Part shown: positions 49,535 to 62,325 of the stretch, piece after piece
Position numbering within the stretch: the first letter of the stretch is position 1
Layout of the letters: every line of letters begins with the position of its first letter
NCBI GenBank assembly: GCA_036674765.1
Contig: JARVKI010000074.1
Coordinates: 124,001-188,000, forward strand
DNA from: Seiridium cupressi
Taxonomy: Eukaryota; Ascomycota; Sordariomycetes; Amphisphaeriales; Sporocadaceae
Length of the DNA: 64,000 bases
Direction: 5' to 3'
Notes under the pieces: generated by a model
Database searches by the model: none
Seen by the model: the letters and a program-made list of their open reading frames with translations, nothing else
What the model was told of the DNA's origin: nothing
Position numbers and translations under genes: made by a program

Positions 49535-51025
49535 TCAGTCAAAAGCCTTCTTAGCTTTGAGTTTGGTGCCGGGAGGATGTTCATGCGGATGAAACTTGCA
49601 AAACGGGTGCACACAAGCGCCGTCCTTAACACTGGGGCAATGGTGACCATAAATGCAGTTATCGACATCGCAATCTTGACCGTTTGTGCAGGGATTCAGG
49701 CGCGCCAAGAATTGGATGGCCCTTATCTCATCGGGCGTAGGCGTATGGTTGTGCTCGAAGCAGCAGGAATCGCCCTTGGAGCACGGTCCTCGCAAATAAT
49801 GGTTGTTGCAGAGCTTATCACTGCCCGTACGCTTCTTTACCACATCAAGGACATTCTGATTGAGCGGTATAGGCGGATCCAGCCCTCGCGGACCTGGGTT
49901 CCAAGGTGGCGATACCGGGACAGCCTTGGTCGTAACCCGCACGGCCGTGTTTTTGGTAGTGTTCGTCTTGGGGGCCAAAGGAAGAACCAGCTGCGGTGGA
50001 GGACTGGCCTTTTGTGTAATAGTCGCATACGTAAACGGGGTGGCGGATATCGAAGCAGGCGTGCTAGCTAGTGACGAGGCAGTCGTGGCCGCCGAGGCGT
50101 TTACTTTATCGGATCTGAAAATGGCGTCGAAATTTGTGATATCAATGCCAGTTGCAGCTATCTCTCTTCCAGACGCGCTCGGGCATCCTTCGAGGAGAAC
50201 GATACGGCTGGCCTTTACGTCGTCGATCACCTGGGTGAACAATCGTGCAAACCCCGGATCGGAGACGCCTATCAGGATCTGTTTGCAGTTGTAGTTTCGG
50301 AGGTTGAAGCGTGCGGTTGCCTCGATTTTAGAAGCGGCGCCGGCGCCAGCAACGTCGATGAAATCGAAAGATGCACTGGCCTGGGTGAACCCTAGCATAA
50401 ATTCCTTGACCTCGTTTTCGTTTCGCTTGAGAGTCTTGGCTAGGCCGCCGAGATTGGCAACAACCTTGGCGACAATTTCAGTGTCGTCGGGTACTTTCGC
50501 GTAGACTGCCTGACGGAGGGCATATGCAGCCTTGTTTCCGCCCTCGAGGCCCTGTTTGATCAGATGGTCCTTGAACTAGACGCGAAGAGTCAGTGGCCCG
50601 ACCGCCATCGGTTCAAAAGATGTCTCACAATCAAGGAATTGCCATCTATCAGCACCAGAACGTAGAGGTTGCGATGTTTCAAGACCGTGTTATCTTTTGT
50701 CAAAAAGCTCAACTGACTCTCGAGGTCCTTAATCCGAGCTTGTAGCTCTCGTCGAGAGTTCACCGAGTCTTCGTAATCGAACTGGGCGTTTCGCAGCTGG
50801 GAGCTGAGGGTGAGGCTTTCTTGGCGGGCAGTATTTTCGACGTGCTCGGCGTAGATCATCAAGTCCTGTGCAAGGTGTTGGCGTTAGCAAGCGGATTCGG
50901 TATGCGACACAAGGTTGGACGGATATGCGTGCCTTGATAAAATTCTCCGTCGTGTCTTTGCTGGCAGCATACTCGCGATACCGCGGTACAAAGTCTGTGA
51001 TGGATTCTACCACGCTAAAATCCAT
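49535..51025 (-). CDS. CCCH-type zinc-finger protein
   Basis: Three exons on the minus strand, 51025-50933, 50865-50629 and 50575-49535, give 456 aa. The second intron (53 bp, GTGAGA to CTAG) is clear. The first appears to be a GC-AG intron (AAG then GCACGC, ending CACAG); a GT further on would add four residues, so this boundary is less certain. The start is the ATG of MDFSVVES. A coiled-coil stretch (about 35-90) and a helical/beta domain with VLVLIDGNSLI, FKDHLIKQGLEGG and FDFIDVAGAG (about 90-240) precede a Ser/Thr/Pro-rich linker. Near the C-terminus, about residue 362 on, there is a C-x8-C-x5-C-x3-H finger (CNNHYLRGPC..CFEH). A second Cys/His group follows (CTNGQDC..CIYGH). Such fungal proteins probably bind RNA; this one's role is unknown. 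Confidence 0.85.
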
Positions 51026-53426
51026 GGTGTTTGGATTTTGGGAGGTTGAGTGCACAGGCAGGGTTCGGCGGCGTGGGTGTAGCTGGGAAGAAGCTGACGA
51101 GTCGCGACCAACGTATGAGTGAGCTCGTAAGTCTGTGGCAACCCCCCTCGAATTTTGGGCTTTGATTTATTTTGTTGGCAACGTCGCCGCCAGTGGGTGG
51201 AGGGCAGAACACGAAGCTGTATTTGCGCTTGCCGCAAATGCCTGGCGCTGGTGATGGGCTTTCCGCTACTGATAGCTCGAAATATGGAAGGGAAACAAAA
51301 CCCAAGTGCAGGATGTCCGGCTGGCAAACGCGAGAGGTATTTGCTGGACTCTGCTTCTGGGGCGATGTCGTGACGGGGAAGAAACGTTCTCTTGCCAGGG
51401 CCTTGGGATGGAATTTCTGTCGACTTTCGAAAGTTTAGGATGCAGCGAAAAATAAAGTGGAGAGCTCCCTGTAAGTTCGTGCAGTAGCGCTTTCGCACTC
51501 CAGACCCCACTGATTTTCACAGCGGCGCAGGGGAAGGGGAAGCGGCAGGTAGCGTCTTATGTGTAATTACATCCATCCCATATTCACCCTCTTTCTCATC
51601 TTCTTCTGCGTAAGATATTCAATCAATAGTCTGCAACATTATCCCGCGCGGCTTGCAGTCTGAGCAGACCTGTCCACTTGTCCAGAGTTGTCCTGCGGCA
51701 GAGTTCAGCTCCCCCCCTAAACCCCCGGGCGTGTTCGGGCATGCCAGTATGGGAAATGGGAAACCTGAATGCTGCGCATCCCCGCGGTGCCAGGGATTTC
51801 CATTGTCTTCTCAAATGGCCACAAGGATCAGTGCAGCCAAAGGGCCCCCACCTCCACTTCTCTGGCCGCCATTAATAAGAGGTTATTTTCTTAATTTGAT
51901 TTGCTACCAACAACATCCGCCTGCTATTTGCCTTTTTCCCTCCTCGTCACAATCAAGAAGTTGAGGTGAGACATTGCCTTGCTTCTCGGGACGCCAGACG
52001 TCTGCCCGGACGGCATCGCGGCCACTGCATACTCCTATTGATCGGCTGGTGACTTTGTTGGTCAATCCGTTTCGCCATTCACGTCCCAAAAGTAGTGATT
52101 TCCTCCACATCCAACGCCAACGAATGACTTGGGACGAAATGCATTTCCTCAAGGCCCCCCTTACCCCACGTCGGTAATCAAATGCCAGAGCTGCTGCAGT
52201 CGAGGTGCAACCCCAAGACGCCCGGCCCCGGTTGCAGCATCGCATTCTGCATCCACCTGCCACTCAACGAAGGCGCCTATAACCTTGGTCGGCCTGCCAC
52301 ACACCGTCGCAAAGCCTCAGTAGCGAATCGCTTGTCCAACATCTCGAATATCCCAAAAAAAAAAATTCAGAATGGGCTGTGTCACAGACAGGCTCTGCTC
52401 CGCCCCATTGTACAACCCCAGATATGTCAATGAGCATCGGTCTGGAGTCCAAAACAGTTCGGCTTGAATGTGGCCTTCGGGATTGATTGGCATTGATTTG
52501 CCTTCTGCATAGGATACTGCCTAGGAGGAGAAGCAGCTGACACTGTTTGACAAAGAGGTCGAGTGGCCTAAAGAAGGATTCATACTCGTTACTCGTGGTC
52601 ACGCAGGCGCAATCGCGTGAAACCAGAGGCTGGCCAGACCGGAATGACTATGCGAAGACGCATCGATTTCATTGGCTGCTGACAGCGGGCTTTCCGATTT
52701 GCATCGAGGAACGGTGCCACCCTATGGGTAGTAGGGGAGCTTTCTGTGCACATTTTCCGGTTATCTTCGAAAGTCAGGTAAGCCGAACCACGAACAAATA
52801 ACCTAGGGTCGTCTCATTCTCCGGCTGTGATCTCCAGGCGCCAGTATCGAAACAATTGAGGGCGCTTAAACGACGCCAGGGCGAACAGGGGACACTCGGC
52901 CCGAGGGTATGGATCCCATAACATCCGCCGAGACTAGGCCATTCGGGCAGCGTCCTCGCTATCCAAGAAGATTCAACCAGTTGAAATAGGCTATTGCCTT
53001 CAACCAGGTCAAGGAGAGTGCCATTGTGGTTATCCCTTCCTGCCTATCACTCCCAAGTCCGAACTCGTCCTCACATGTCCCTTGCAGATAGCGCCAGCCC
53101 GGAGAAAATCCAATACGCTTAGGATAGTCAGGGGTTCTCATCAAGGCTCTACTCGAGTGGTGTGCGCCAATGCAAAATGTCTCTTGTTCGTGTTGTGCGA
53201 CTCTACCACGCATCCGCGGCTGATCGACAAATTAGCCCTAGAGTACCTCGTGAACTCCCACATGAGATTGGTATCGACCATTAATGGGCCTTCTGCCTCG
53301 AATATGGCTGTCCATGGGTATATCAGCTGTTTGGAGATGTTCCCAGTCCCAGAGGTTGAATAGTGCCTGTAGTCATTCAGCGTGGCCATTCTTATATGGA
53401 CTAACAATGATGACCGAAGCATTGTG
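51026..53426. other. 2.4 kb intergenic spacer
   Basis: Promoter of the CCCH gene on the left and 3' flank of the HET gene on the right. Frames are short, overlapping and domain-free; an A10 run lies near 52356-52365. No RNA gene recognised. Confidence 0.5.
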
Positions 53427-55689
53427 CTAAGCTAGGAAGACCAGTTCCCATTTTCTGTTCTCAAGTTTGTCCCAAACAGATTCTGGAGTGTAAGTCACAA
53501 GTTTGTTTCGATACGAAATGCCGTCTTGATCTTGGTCGACCAGAAGAAGATTGACCGTCACATTTCCACCATGCGACATGCGGGTTCTGTCCGTACCAAC
53601 AACGATGAACTTTCCTTTACCACTTGGTTTGAAGTTCTCATTTTGTTCCCAGGCGCTATAGAAATGGACATCTGCATGCCACAAATTGATCGCAGGACAG
53701 CGATGGAAGTTGTTCTGGCCTTCGTACTTCATATCCAAGATGGCGGTCGAGGTCCAAAAGCAGAGGACCGACAGAGCTCGTCTGCTTGCACGAATGCTTT
53801 GCGGGATATCTGCCCGCCTGACGGTTCTCTTGTCATACATTATCGAGGAGTGAGGAAGATTTCTGGGAGTGCCAATCTGATCGTGGAATTCGTCGTGTTT
53901 CATATAGTCCTGTTTCGAAGAGTCCCGCTCGGCTCCAATGAAAGGATTTTCGTTAAGCGCCACGGGCGTACCGTCGCTCTGTATGCAATGAAACATCAAG
54001 CCAAGTCTGCCGCCCAAGAGTGCTCGGTTTACCGCGGGCATTGGCGAAGGACCATGCCAGCCAAGCCATGACCAGCATGGGAAGGGAGCTGATAGAACCA
54101 CATCGTCTGGGCCCATGAACTTGGCCTCGCAGTCTCTTCTCGTGTTCAGAGGACTAGATGCCCAGGAGAGCGCCATTTCCATGTGATCTATGGGCATTCC
54201 CCAAAAATAGCCACCCTCATCACTCCGACGCAGTACCTGGAGAATGGCCTGGACAGCGCCCAAGCGATCACTCTCGGATGTAAATTCCCGCCCGGAGTAA
54301 GCTTGGAGGAGGTCCTTGTATAGCTCTATCCAGTTCTCCTCCGTCGAATCAGTGAGGCGGCTGAGGAAGTTTGATCCTGAATAATGCCTATAGATGCTAG
54401 TCTTGGCCTTTTCGTTCTCCCAGAAGCTGTCTTCGCACCAAGAAGCGGACTTGCACTGCCAGTAAACTTGGTTCTTTCCGATAATGAGACAACGTGGTGA
54501 GAGCAATCCTTCCTGGAAAGTCCAGCCTCTGGTATTCCACACAGAACCACGGAGGTAGCCCTGGAAAGAGCTATGCGGGAGGTCGAGTGCTTCGACCAGC
54601 CAGAAGTCCTTGATGCGGTGTATCTGCTGAGTCCGACGCTGGCAGCTTATCCCGGGCATTCCAAGAGCAACCTGTTCATTCGCGGCATTAACTATGGTCA
54701 CCACTGCATGAGCATAAATTGTGCCCATCGCAGCTATGAAGACCAGCTTATCCTTGTCATCATCCTGGACGATACAGAGACTGTCAACCCATAGGTAGCG
54801 CTCGCCTAACGCCCGAGTCACAGTCATGGCATCGGCTATGCCTGGTGGAAGAATCTCGGCTCGTAACGAGCCTCGCTGCCGGTAAAGGTGTAGGTTACTG
54901 CTCTGGAGAGCGTGATGCTGAGGACCTCCCCAGCAGTAACTCAGAGCGACCCAAGAGACGGTGTCAGGGGCATGTTGCACAATACATCGCTCTTCGACGT
55001 CTACGAAGCGGAGAGTATCAACACGATGGGTCATGAAGGTCTGGTCGCAAATGCCACCATGACCCTTGACGCAGCATTCTTTCCACCGCCTGAGTAGTCG
55101 GTGGTCAATTTCCAATGGTCGTATTCGGCCAGCATAGGGCTCGCTCGCCGGCCAGTCCAGTGTTTTTGTCTGCTCTAGTAGTGAGGAGAGATGCTGTGGT
55201 TCCTTTTCGCATTTGGAAAACACTATGCTTCTCTGTTCGTACTCCGTGTAGTCTGTGCCATAGGCAAATGCAATACGATTGATTTTCAACGTCTCTCCAA
55301 CCCTTGCTGGATCCTTGTTGGCCATGGAAATGGAACGCCAGCTAACGTTTGCCTTGATGTGGGGAGGGTCTAATGACTTGAGATTGTCGAGCAGTTTGTC
55401 GGACCAAGTACCTACTAAGACGAACACCAGCCATCCACAATGCCAACACGCACCCGAATTTGTGATAGCGTCGATCAGCGTGATGGAAACATTGGGCTCA
55501 CTTATTCGACTCGACTTGCTGACATTTTTGACACCAAAGGCAGCACTGTAGCTGTCGACAAGGGGCGCGCATTTGTCGCATATGTGGTTTTCACCACCAG
55601 CCTGTGGTGTTTGGATCAGTCAGCTGTAACGCTGCTTGAGGATGGTGGATTTATACTCTCTGCACAGCTCCCTCGTAGAAGGTGGCCAT
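53427..55689 (-). CDS. HET-domain (heterokaryon incompatibility) protein
   Basis: Two exons on the minus strand, 55689-55657 and 55601-53427, give 735 aa. The small first exon (11 aa, starting MATFYEGAVQR) is my reconstruction. The main frame stays open upstream of its first internal ATG to an acceptor CACCACAG. A 55-bp intron with GTATAA donor and CTGAC branch site then joins an ATG exon in phase. This adds an N-terminal Cys pair (CDKC) and a second (CWHCGW), typical of HET proteins. The HET domain covers about residues 228-375, with VALSYCWGG, RYLWVDSLCIVQDD and NTRGWTFQEGLLSPR. The C-terminal half has no known domain; Trp-rich segments (PCWSWLGWHG) are usual in this family. HET proteins trigger cell death after fusion of unlike hyphae; whether this one does is unknown. 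Annotated as a self/non-self recognition family member only. Confidence 0.88.
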
Positions 55690-56440
55690 AAGATTCATTG
55701 TGAGGTCGGCAGTTGTGACAGTCTAAATTGCGCAGAGATGAAGTGGTTCTTGGTCACATATGTATTGGGTTGCAAAGTGGAACAAACACTTTCAAGCAGG
55801 GCTGAATCATAGCTGAGGCCGTCCCCGCGTTCAGCCCCGGCTTGGCACCACGTTCACCGGATAGCTAGGACCGCATACCTCATTAAAATTGGAAGAAGGG
55901 ATTCAGTATTGCTGCGTATGTCTGTGGTAAGGCGAGAATCGATGCACTACTCCTGCACCACTTGGTTGCTTTTTTCGGCTACGAGGAGGCGTGTGAGGTC
56001 GGCTAGTGCCGTCACAAGTGCAAGCATCTCAATAGGATAGTTGTCATATAAGGGATATCTGTATACTCTTACACAATGGTAGCCGGGAAAATCACGACTT
56101 TTCCGAATTCAAAGCAACGCTGGGGAGCGCTTCGAATAGTTGAAGCCTAGCGAACGAGAAGCAGCTGTGGAGCCAGAGAACTGTATTTTGATTGGCCCAG
56201 TCGATTTCTCCACGTTGGGCTCACCCTCGCCTTCACGTCATCGGCAGGTTTGAAAGACGCCCTCTTCACGAAGAATAGGCAGCATGATGACTTTGGGTCG
56301 AATGCTGTAACTGAGGCTTCCAGTTGGCACGATTTCCTACGATATCGGGCATCACTCGAGAAGATTGGTGGGCTCAGAGCTGATGATTGCACTACACTCT
56401 CGCATTCTAAAGGGGTTGCCTCATACCGAAGACCGACCAG
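55690..56440. promoter_or_regulatory. Divergent spacer between HET and BTB-like genes
   Basis: 751 bp between the two divergent start codons, long enough for a shared promoter. No recognised motif and no gene. Confidence 0.45.
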
Positions 56441-57917
56441 ATGGACGATACTGGAGCATGTCCGGATGGGGACTCCTCGGAGGCGCCACACCCAGCCGAT
56501 CTGCCCAGGGTGGTTGAAATCACAGAGACTGGGGATCTAGTCCTTGATTGTGTTTTTGAGAATTCAAAAGCCACCCTGAAATCTGCCAGAAAGAATACGG
56601 CGAGGCCTGTGGGCCCGAGTGTCGCGGCGGCACCAAGGGCAAAGACACGAGTTGGTTTTCGAGTGGACTTGGCCATGCTGAGAAGGCAGTCCAAGTACTT
56701 TGACAGGCTTCTCGGGGATCTCCGTTTCAAGGAGGCCAAGACGATCGAGGCGACCTTTGAAGCCCTTTCTCTGAAGAACATGACCCCTGCATTAGCCCAC
56801 GTGAGAGACATCCCGTGGCTGAGAATCATAGATGACGACGAGGCAACCCGCTTGGCGCACCGCGAGGAAGCCTTTGGCGACATGCTAAGAGTCCTGCACG
56901 GCAGGGAAGTGGCCAACGAAACGCCAACACTAGACTTTGTCACAACCTTGGCCGTTCTCGCAGATCGTTTTGATTGTGCCGCGCCCGTCTCCAAGGTCAT
57001 GGCGTCTGGTCTCAAGCTGAAGTGGCCCATCACTCAGCGGAAGGTGGCGACGGGAGAAGACCCAAGGATGAGCCGGACTCTGGAAAACACCTTGCGCCAG
57101 AAGATCCTTGTGTCGTGGCTCCTAAACCAGTCTGCACGCTTCCACGCTTCCACGCGCGAGTTGATCCTCAACGGCTCCGAGAAGTGGTGCCAATTTCCCG
57201 ACCAGGACGACGGGAGGGAGGAGGCGACCTGGTGGTATCTGCAAGACGGGATCGAGCGTAAGTCCCGGGCCTATCCTCGCATCTCATATTGTTGTCTGTG
57301 CGAACTAACAGTCGATGGCAGAGGAGCTCCAGTTTCGGCGGGAATGCATCTTGAATGTCATTGCTTCGGTACCCCGCCACTTCTTCAGCCTGTACACGTC
57401 TCGCACAAGGCAATGCAAACTGGGCTACGACTCAAGCGCCGCATGTGACTCGTACCAGCTGGGCGAGATGATCAAATTCCTGACCACCAAGAACCTCTTC
57501 TTTCTGGTTGATTTCTCTCCAAGCTCGCTGGATTTGATCGCCGATACTTCGCTGCTCCAAGTCGACACTGTAATCGCAATCTTGAGGCAGTGTCCTGGCT
57601 ACCAGATCGACAAGCACCACACAAACTGCGGCTTACGGACCCGCATGTTGCCTATTCTCGACTTCATCAAAACGCTTCTATCCACAAACTCTATACCCCT
57701 GAGCCGGTTGCCTTGGAAGAACGATAGGAAGAAATCGGCCTGGCTGCCTCGGGAGGGGGAAGAGGATGAGGAAGAGGACCCTAGCACCAAGCATTTCAAG
57801 TTCACCCGGGCCATGTCGAGTGACCAGAGACTCCGATTCGAGCACACAATGGGTGCTGAGAAATTTGCACGAGATGTATTCACTGCTTCGACCTGGAATT
57901 GGAGCGTCGAGGACTAG
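56441..57917 (+). CDS. Hypothetical protein, possibly BTB/POZ-like
   Basis: Two exons, 56441-57257 and 57322-57917, give 470 aa. The 64-bp intron has GTAAGT, a CTAAC branch site and GGCAG ends; the frame fits only the second of two nearby AG acceptors. The N-terminal region (about 25-160) goes from a strand-rich start (VVEITETGDLVLDCVF) to FRVDLAMLRRQSKYFDRLLG. That pattern of recessed self-silencing loop and helix resembles fungal BTB/POZ domains, where the later SKYF.RLL helix is characteristic. Residues 160-300 are helical, with LAVLADRFDC also usual after BTB in fungal proteins. The C-terminal part has an acidic run (EGEEDEEEDP) near 415. No membrane helix or signal peptide. Role unknown; adaptor functions in ubiquitination or transcription are known for BTB proteins generally. 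Divergent from the HET gene. Confidence 0.75.
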
Positions 57918-58542
57918 TGGACGGTACGTTGCTGGGTAGCTGGACCAAGCCGGGGTAGCCAAATGTTGTTCCTTTCGGAGAGACCTTGCGGATTGCACGT
58001 TAGGTCGGGGATCTCTTTCTGCGCTCAATGTGCCGAGGAGATGCTGCGCCTGGGCCTTCTATGCCTCCTTTCTGGCGTACGATCTAAAGCCTTTCGAGTT
58101 GCGGACGGCTCCCCCGAGGATGTTAGCAATTTAGAACCTGATTGGCGTGCTGTAGCACAATGTACGTGAAAACTCTACAGGACAATATCGAGTATGCCGG
58201 TGTCTTGGCATATCCCACGGGAACTCAACCAAAACGCGCCTTGAAGAGTGGACCAAAATCGATTATCCCCTTCATGGAATTCCACTCGTGATTTACCCGT
58301 GGCACGTGTTGATTCAAGATCGACCCTGTTGGGATGCCACAATACAAGCGTGACAAGAAGCATCTGATTAAGCCAGCACGGCTGGCTGCAAGGACTAGCT
58401 AGTATCCCATTGCACCATACGTCGATCTATTACAAAAACACTATGCCCTAGAAACAGAATCGCCAACCATTTTGCACCGCCTAACCCGTCTAGAAACCCA
58501 GATGCTATGGACAATATTACAAGAAAATACAAGGCAGCCACA
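57918..58542. other. Spacer between convergent BTB-like and GUT2 genes
   Basis: Holds the 3' ends of both genes; no gene recognised. Confidence 0.55.
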
Positions 58543-60643
58543 TTACTCTTCCAGAGGCTTATCGTGTCTCGAGTACATCTTGTATTCAAGCGAGCTGGAG
58601 AAGTCCAGCTTGCGCTTCTCGACTTCTTTTCTCGTGGCGGTCAGCATGGGTTCGGGCAGACCCATAGATTGCAGGAAGGCGACGGCTGGTATTTCGGTTA
58701 GCCATCATCAACAAATCTTTTCTTTGAGGGGCTGTCAACTTACTGTCTGTCCATTCCCGATCTTGACGCTTGCTATCCCAGTTCAGCTCCTCGCCCATGA
58801 TGTCGATGACCTTGGGGAGAGCCTCGAGGGCAGCCTGGGCGTTGAGGAAGGATAATCTTGTTCTCCGGGCTAGGACATCGACGGCGGTCTGGGCATACTC
58901 GTGTCGGACGGCATAGCGGATCTCACCATCAACGAAGGGGTACAAGGTCGAGATACGCTCGCCTCTTGCGGGGAAGCGCTTGTCGGTGCTCTTGCATAGG
59001 GCAGCAACTGTCCATGCTCTGTCGCCGTAACTCTCCGTCAGGTGTTTTGCCACCTCGGTCTCGATGCCAAAGTGCTGGATGATGTTGATGAAGAGAGTCT
59101 TGCTGAAGCCGTGAGCACCGACCAGTCGGACATTGTGTGTCTGGCAGCCTCCATTCAGGATGGCACCGTCATCCACAGCCTCGGTACCGCTTACACGGGG
59201 CGCGTTGGGGAAAGCCTTGGTGGGCAGCTTGAACTCCTTGATAGCTTCATCGACACACTCCTCGGCCATTTGACGATACGTGGTCCACTTGCCGCCAGCA
59301 CACGTGATCAGGCCAGACTCGGACACATCAATCAGGTGGTTGCGGACGAGCGACTCGGTGTTCTTGGCCTTGGGGTCCTTGACTAGAGGACGGAGACCCG
59401 ACCAGGCGGCCAGAACATCACCGCGGCGGACCGTAATGTCTGGTGACAGGTACTGACTGACCTCGTTGAGGATCCACTGGATGGACTTCTCATCCGGAAG
59501 AGGGTTTGGCGTGACTGATGCGGGGTCGTCGGTCGTTCCGGCAATGGTGTTGCCTTGCCAGGGTAGGAAGAAGACGACACGACCGTCCGAGGTGGAGGGA
59601 TCAATCAGCCCCATCTTGGCCGGGCTGAAATAGCCGGGTAAGATGATATGCACTCCCGAAGCGGGCGCCACAATCTCCATGCATTCTTGGTCATCCATCT
59701 TGCGCACCGCGTCGGAGAAGGGGCCTGTGCAGTTGATGATGCATTTGGCCTTGACAGTAAAGTCGTCGGTGCTCTGGCCGCTCCGCTCCGGGATGCAGTC
59801 CTTGACCTTGGCGCCACAAAGCTTGCCATTGGCATCCTTCAAGAGACCGGTGACTTCAGCGTGGTTGACGATTGTGGCTCCGTACACGGCGGCGGTCATG
59901 GCCAGGGAGACGTTCATTCTCGAATCGTTGTGGGCACCATCATAGTATACCATGGCCCCAACCAGATCTGTCGACTTCAGCATGGGGAACGCGTCAACGG
60001 CCTTGCTCTTGGTTAGGAAGTACGAGCTCTCGATTCCTTCGCTTCCGGCAAGGAAATCGTAGGTCTTGGTGCCGGCCCAGTAGTATGGAATCTTCCACCA
60101 CTTGTCCAGGGGCACCATGATGGGGAGCCACGAGCTCAGATGCGGCGCGGTTTGGAGGAAGTACTTGCGCTCCTTCAGCGCCTCCCTGACCAGTTGGTAC
60201 TGGGCATAGTCGAGGTTCCATACGGCCTTCTCCAGGTATCTGACACCACCGTGCACGAGCTTGGTACTCTTGCTGCTGGTTCCACTGCTGAAGTCATCCC
60301 GCTCAACCACGGCGACCTTCAGCCCTCTCGTGGCGGCATCTAGTGCAACACCGGCACCAGTGGCACCGGCGCCAATGACTAGAATGTCGTATTCTTCACT
60401 GGGCCCAGCACTCTTCTTGAGGTCGACGATCTGCTCCTCGCGCGACTTCACCTTGGGGAACTTGGGCAGGGTGAAGGTGCCATCCGCGCCGAAGATGGGC
60501 GGAGGGACGGCCGGGCCTTCGGAGCCGGGGATGTTTCGGGGTCGGTAGGAATAGTACAGGAGAGCACCACCGCCGATGGTGACGGCAGTGGCGGGCAGGG
60601 CAACGCGCCGTGCGGTGCCAGCTAATCGCGAGAATCTGGACAT
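58543..60643 (-). CDS. FAD-dependent glycerol-3-phosphate dehydrogenase, mitochondrial
   Basis: Two exons on the minus strand, 60643-58744 and 58685-58543, give 680 aa. The 58-bp intron (GTAAGT to ACCAG) near the 3' end restores the true C-terminus (TVAFLQSMGLPEP... ending HDKPLEE); reading through instead gives a false tail. The start is the first in-frame ATG. Residues 1 to about 40 form a basic mitochondrial presequence followed by a hydrophobic segment (TIGGGALLYYSY), fitting the outer face of the inner membrane. The FAD-binding GAGATG is at 91-96, followed by the ERDDFSSGTSSKSTKLVHGG signature of the family. The DAO domain extends to about 460, with the C-terminal alpha-GlpO domain after it. 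The enzyme passes electrons from glycerol 3-phosphate to ubiquinone and allows growth on glycerol. Confidence 0.96.
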
Positions 60644-62325
60644 GGTGTGGCTGGCAATTGCGCTTGATGCGCTGCAGAATCGCACTCAAATCGCTCGGCT
60701 CAAGAGCTCCGGCTTGCGGAATTCGGGGTATTGGGGGAGGCACCGGGGTGTTGGTGGTGAGAGCTAGAAGCGCACCGGCGGGAGGGACGAACTATCAGAG
60801 TGCTCAGCAAGCAATTGCCCTGGAAGCTCGACCGGCAGGTAGATGGCGATGAAGGGGAGCGAGGCCCCAATGGCAGAACGTGGTATATACAAGCAGAGCC
60901 CGGGCTGGCACAGTGCAGACCGAAGCTAACTGGGTAGAGCGAGAAGAATTTGAGGTGGAGGAAGGACGAGGGTGGCTTCGCTTGTGATTACCAAGTGATC
61001 GTGGGTGCACACTGTCTTTCAGGCGTCGGGGGCGGCGGCTTACGGGGCGCAACACGCAGAAACCACGAGAGGTATGGAATGCAGAACGAGACAGGAAGAG
61101 ACGAGCAGGGCACCGCGGTTTTCCATTGCTATCTAAGAGGTAAAAGTAGGTCCGAAAGCGTGGAGAGAAGGGCCAGAGTGACGAGAGTGACTGGAGCTTG
61201 GGCTTGGGGAATGCGGGAGAGCTGTCGGTCCACAACCCACCCAAGTCCACAGATTTTCGAGTCGCGAGTCGCCCGCTCCCCACGCTGCCAGCAAAGGGCG
61301 CCCCGTAAAAAGGCACGTCGATGAGCTCAAGCGCGCCCGCCGTCAGTCTCCAGTCTCTCTTGTGCTCGGCACAAAATGGCGAGGTGCACAGGTGCGCTGC
61401 CGGGCCTCTCTGGCGGATGAGCCGTGGGGGCCCTACGACCTGGGGGGGGGCCCACGCCAAAACCGGGCATCGGATGCCCAAAAGGCCACCAATTGGAAGA
61501 AAACCATGGGGCCAGCATTTACAGTGGGCTGATGAGGTTAATCTGCGCTTTGGGGCATGTCATTATGGGGCACGGCGGATTGCATAGTGGGTGCTTTGCC
61601 GTACACCTGACCAGCGAATCGCCCGGGACGCGGTACCGCCCTCCCTGTTCTCGTGGATTGAATCCCCCCAAGATTGTCTGCGACTACTAAGGTACGGCAG
61701 CTTAGTGGCCCCGGGCTATGCGTGCCTTTGCACATACATACGTACAAGACTTTGTTGCTCCGCCCCAGTTCAAATTTTTTTTATTTTTTTTTTTTTATTT
61801 GGCTATAGTAGACCACGTCATATACCACTCCCTTCACTTCATTTGATCATAATCTCATCGTTCGATGCCCCATCCGAGCATCTTGTTCCAGCACCGCAAC
61901 GAGTCGATGGATTGTGAGCACCCGGCATCCCGGTCGCACGTTCTGGCCAATCGAGTCCCTACTTTGCACTCGTGTCCTTAAGTATGAAGGTTTTTTTTTT
62001 ATGCCTTGTCCCCTTTCTATGTCTTAGTCATCAAAGACCTACACACGGTTACATAGTTGTAGATCGCCAAGCAACACGAGACAAACACCGATACTATGGG
62101 TCAGAACTTTCTCTTCTTCGTTTATTAGAATTCGGACAACGAGTTGTTCTGCCGGCTACCGTAATAACGCCTGGGGACTCCGTGGGTATAACTTCAAGAT
62201 CGCTAACAATGCTCTCAATCCCTCCCTCATTAATGCGTCTCAAAAGACACGCGGCACGCCTCATGCACACAGCACTATTTTACAATAGCCCATGCCAGAC
62301 TCTTGCGTCACGCCTGCAGGCGACC
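60644..62325. other. Intergenic, GUT2 promoter
   Basis: The right half of a 1.7 kb spacer: GUT2 promoter on the left, 3' flank of the next minus-strand gene on the right. T-rich tract at about 61776-61800 and a G10 run near 61442. A short repeated gc-rich frame pattern near 60800-61500 holds no domain. Confidence 0.5.

Noticed and set aside
60644..60685. Upstream extension of GUT2 from a GTG
   Set aside because: Fungal nuclear genes start at ATG, and the ATG at 60643 begins a good mitochondrial presequence.
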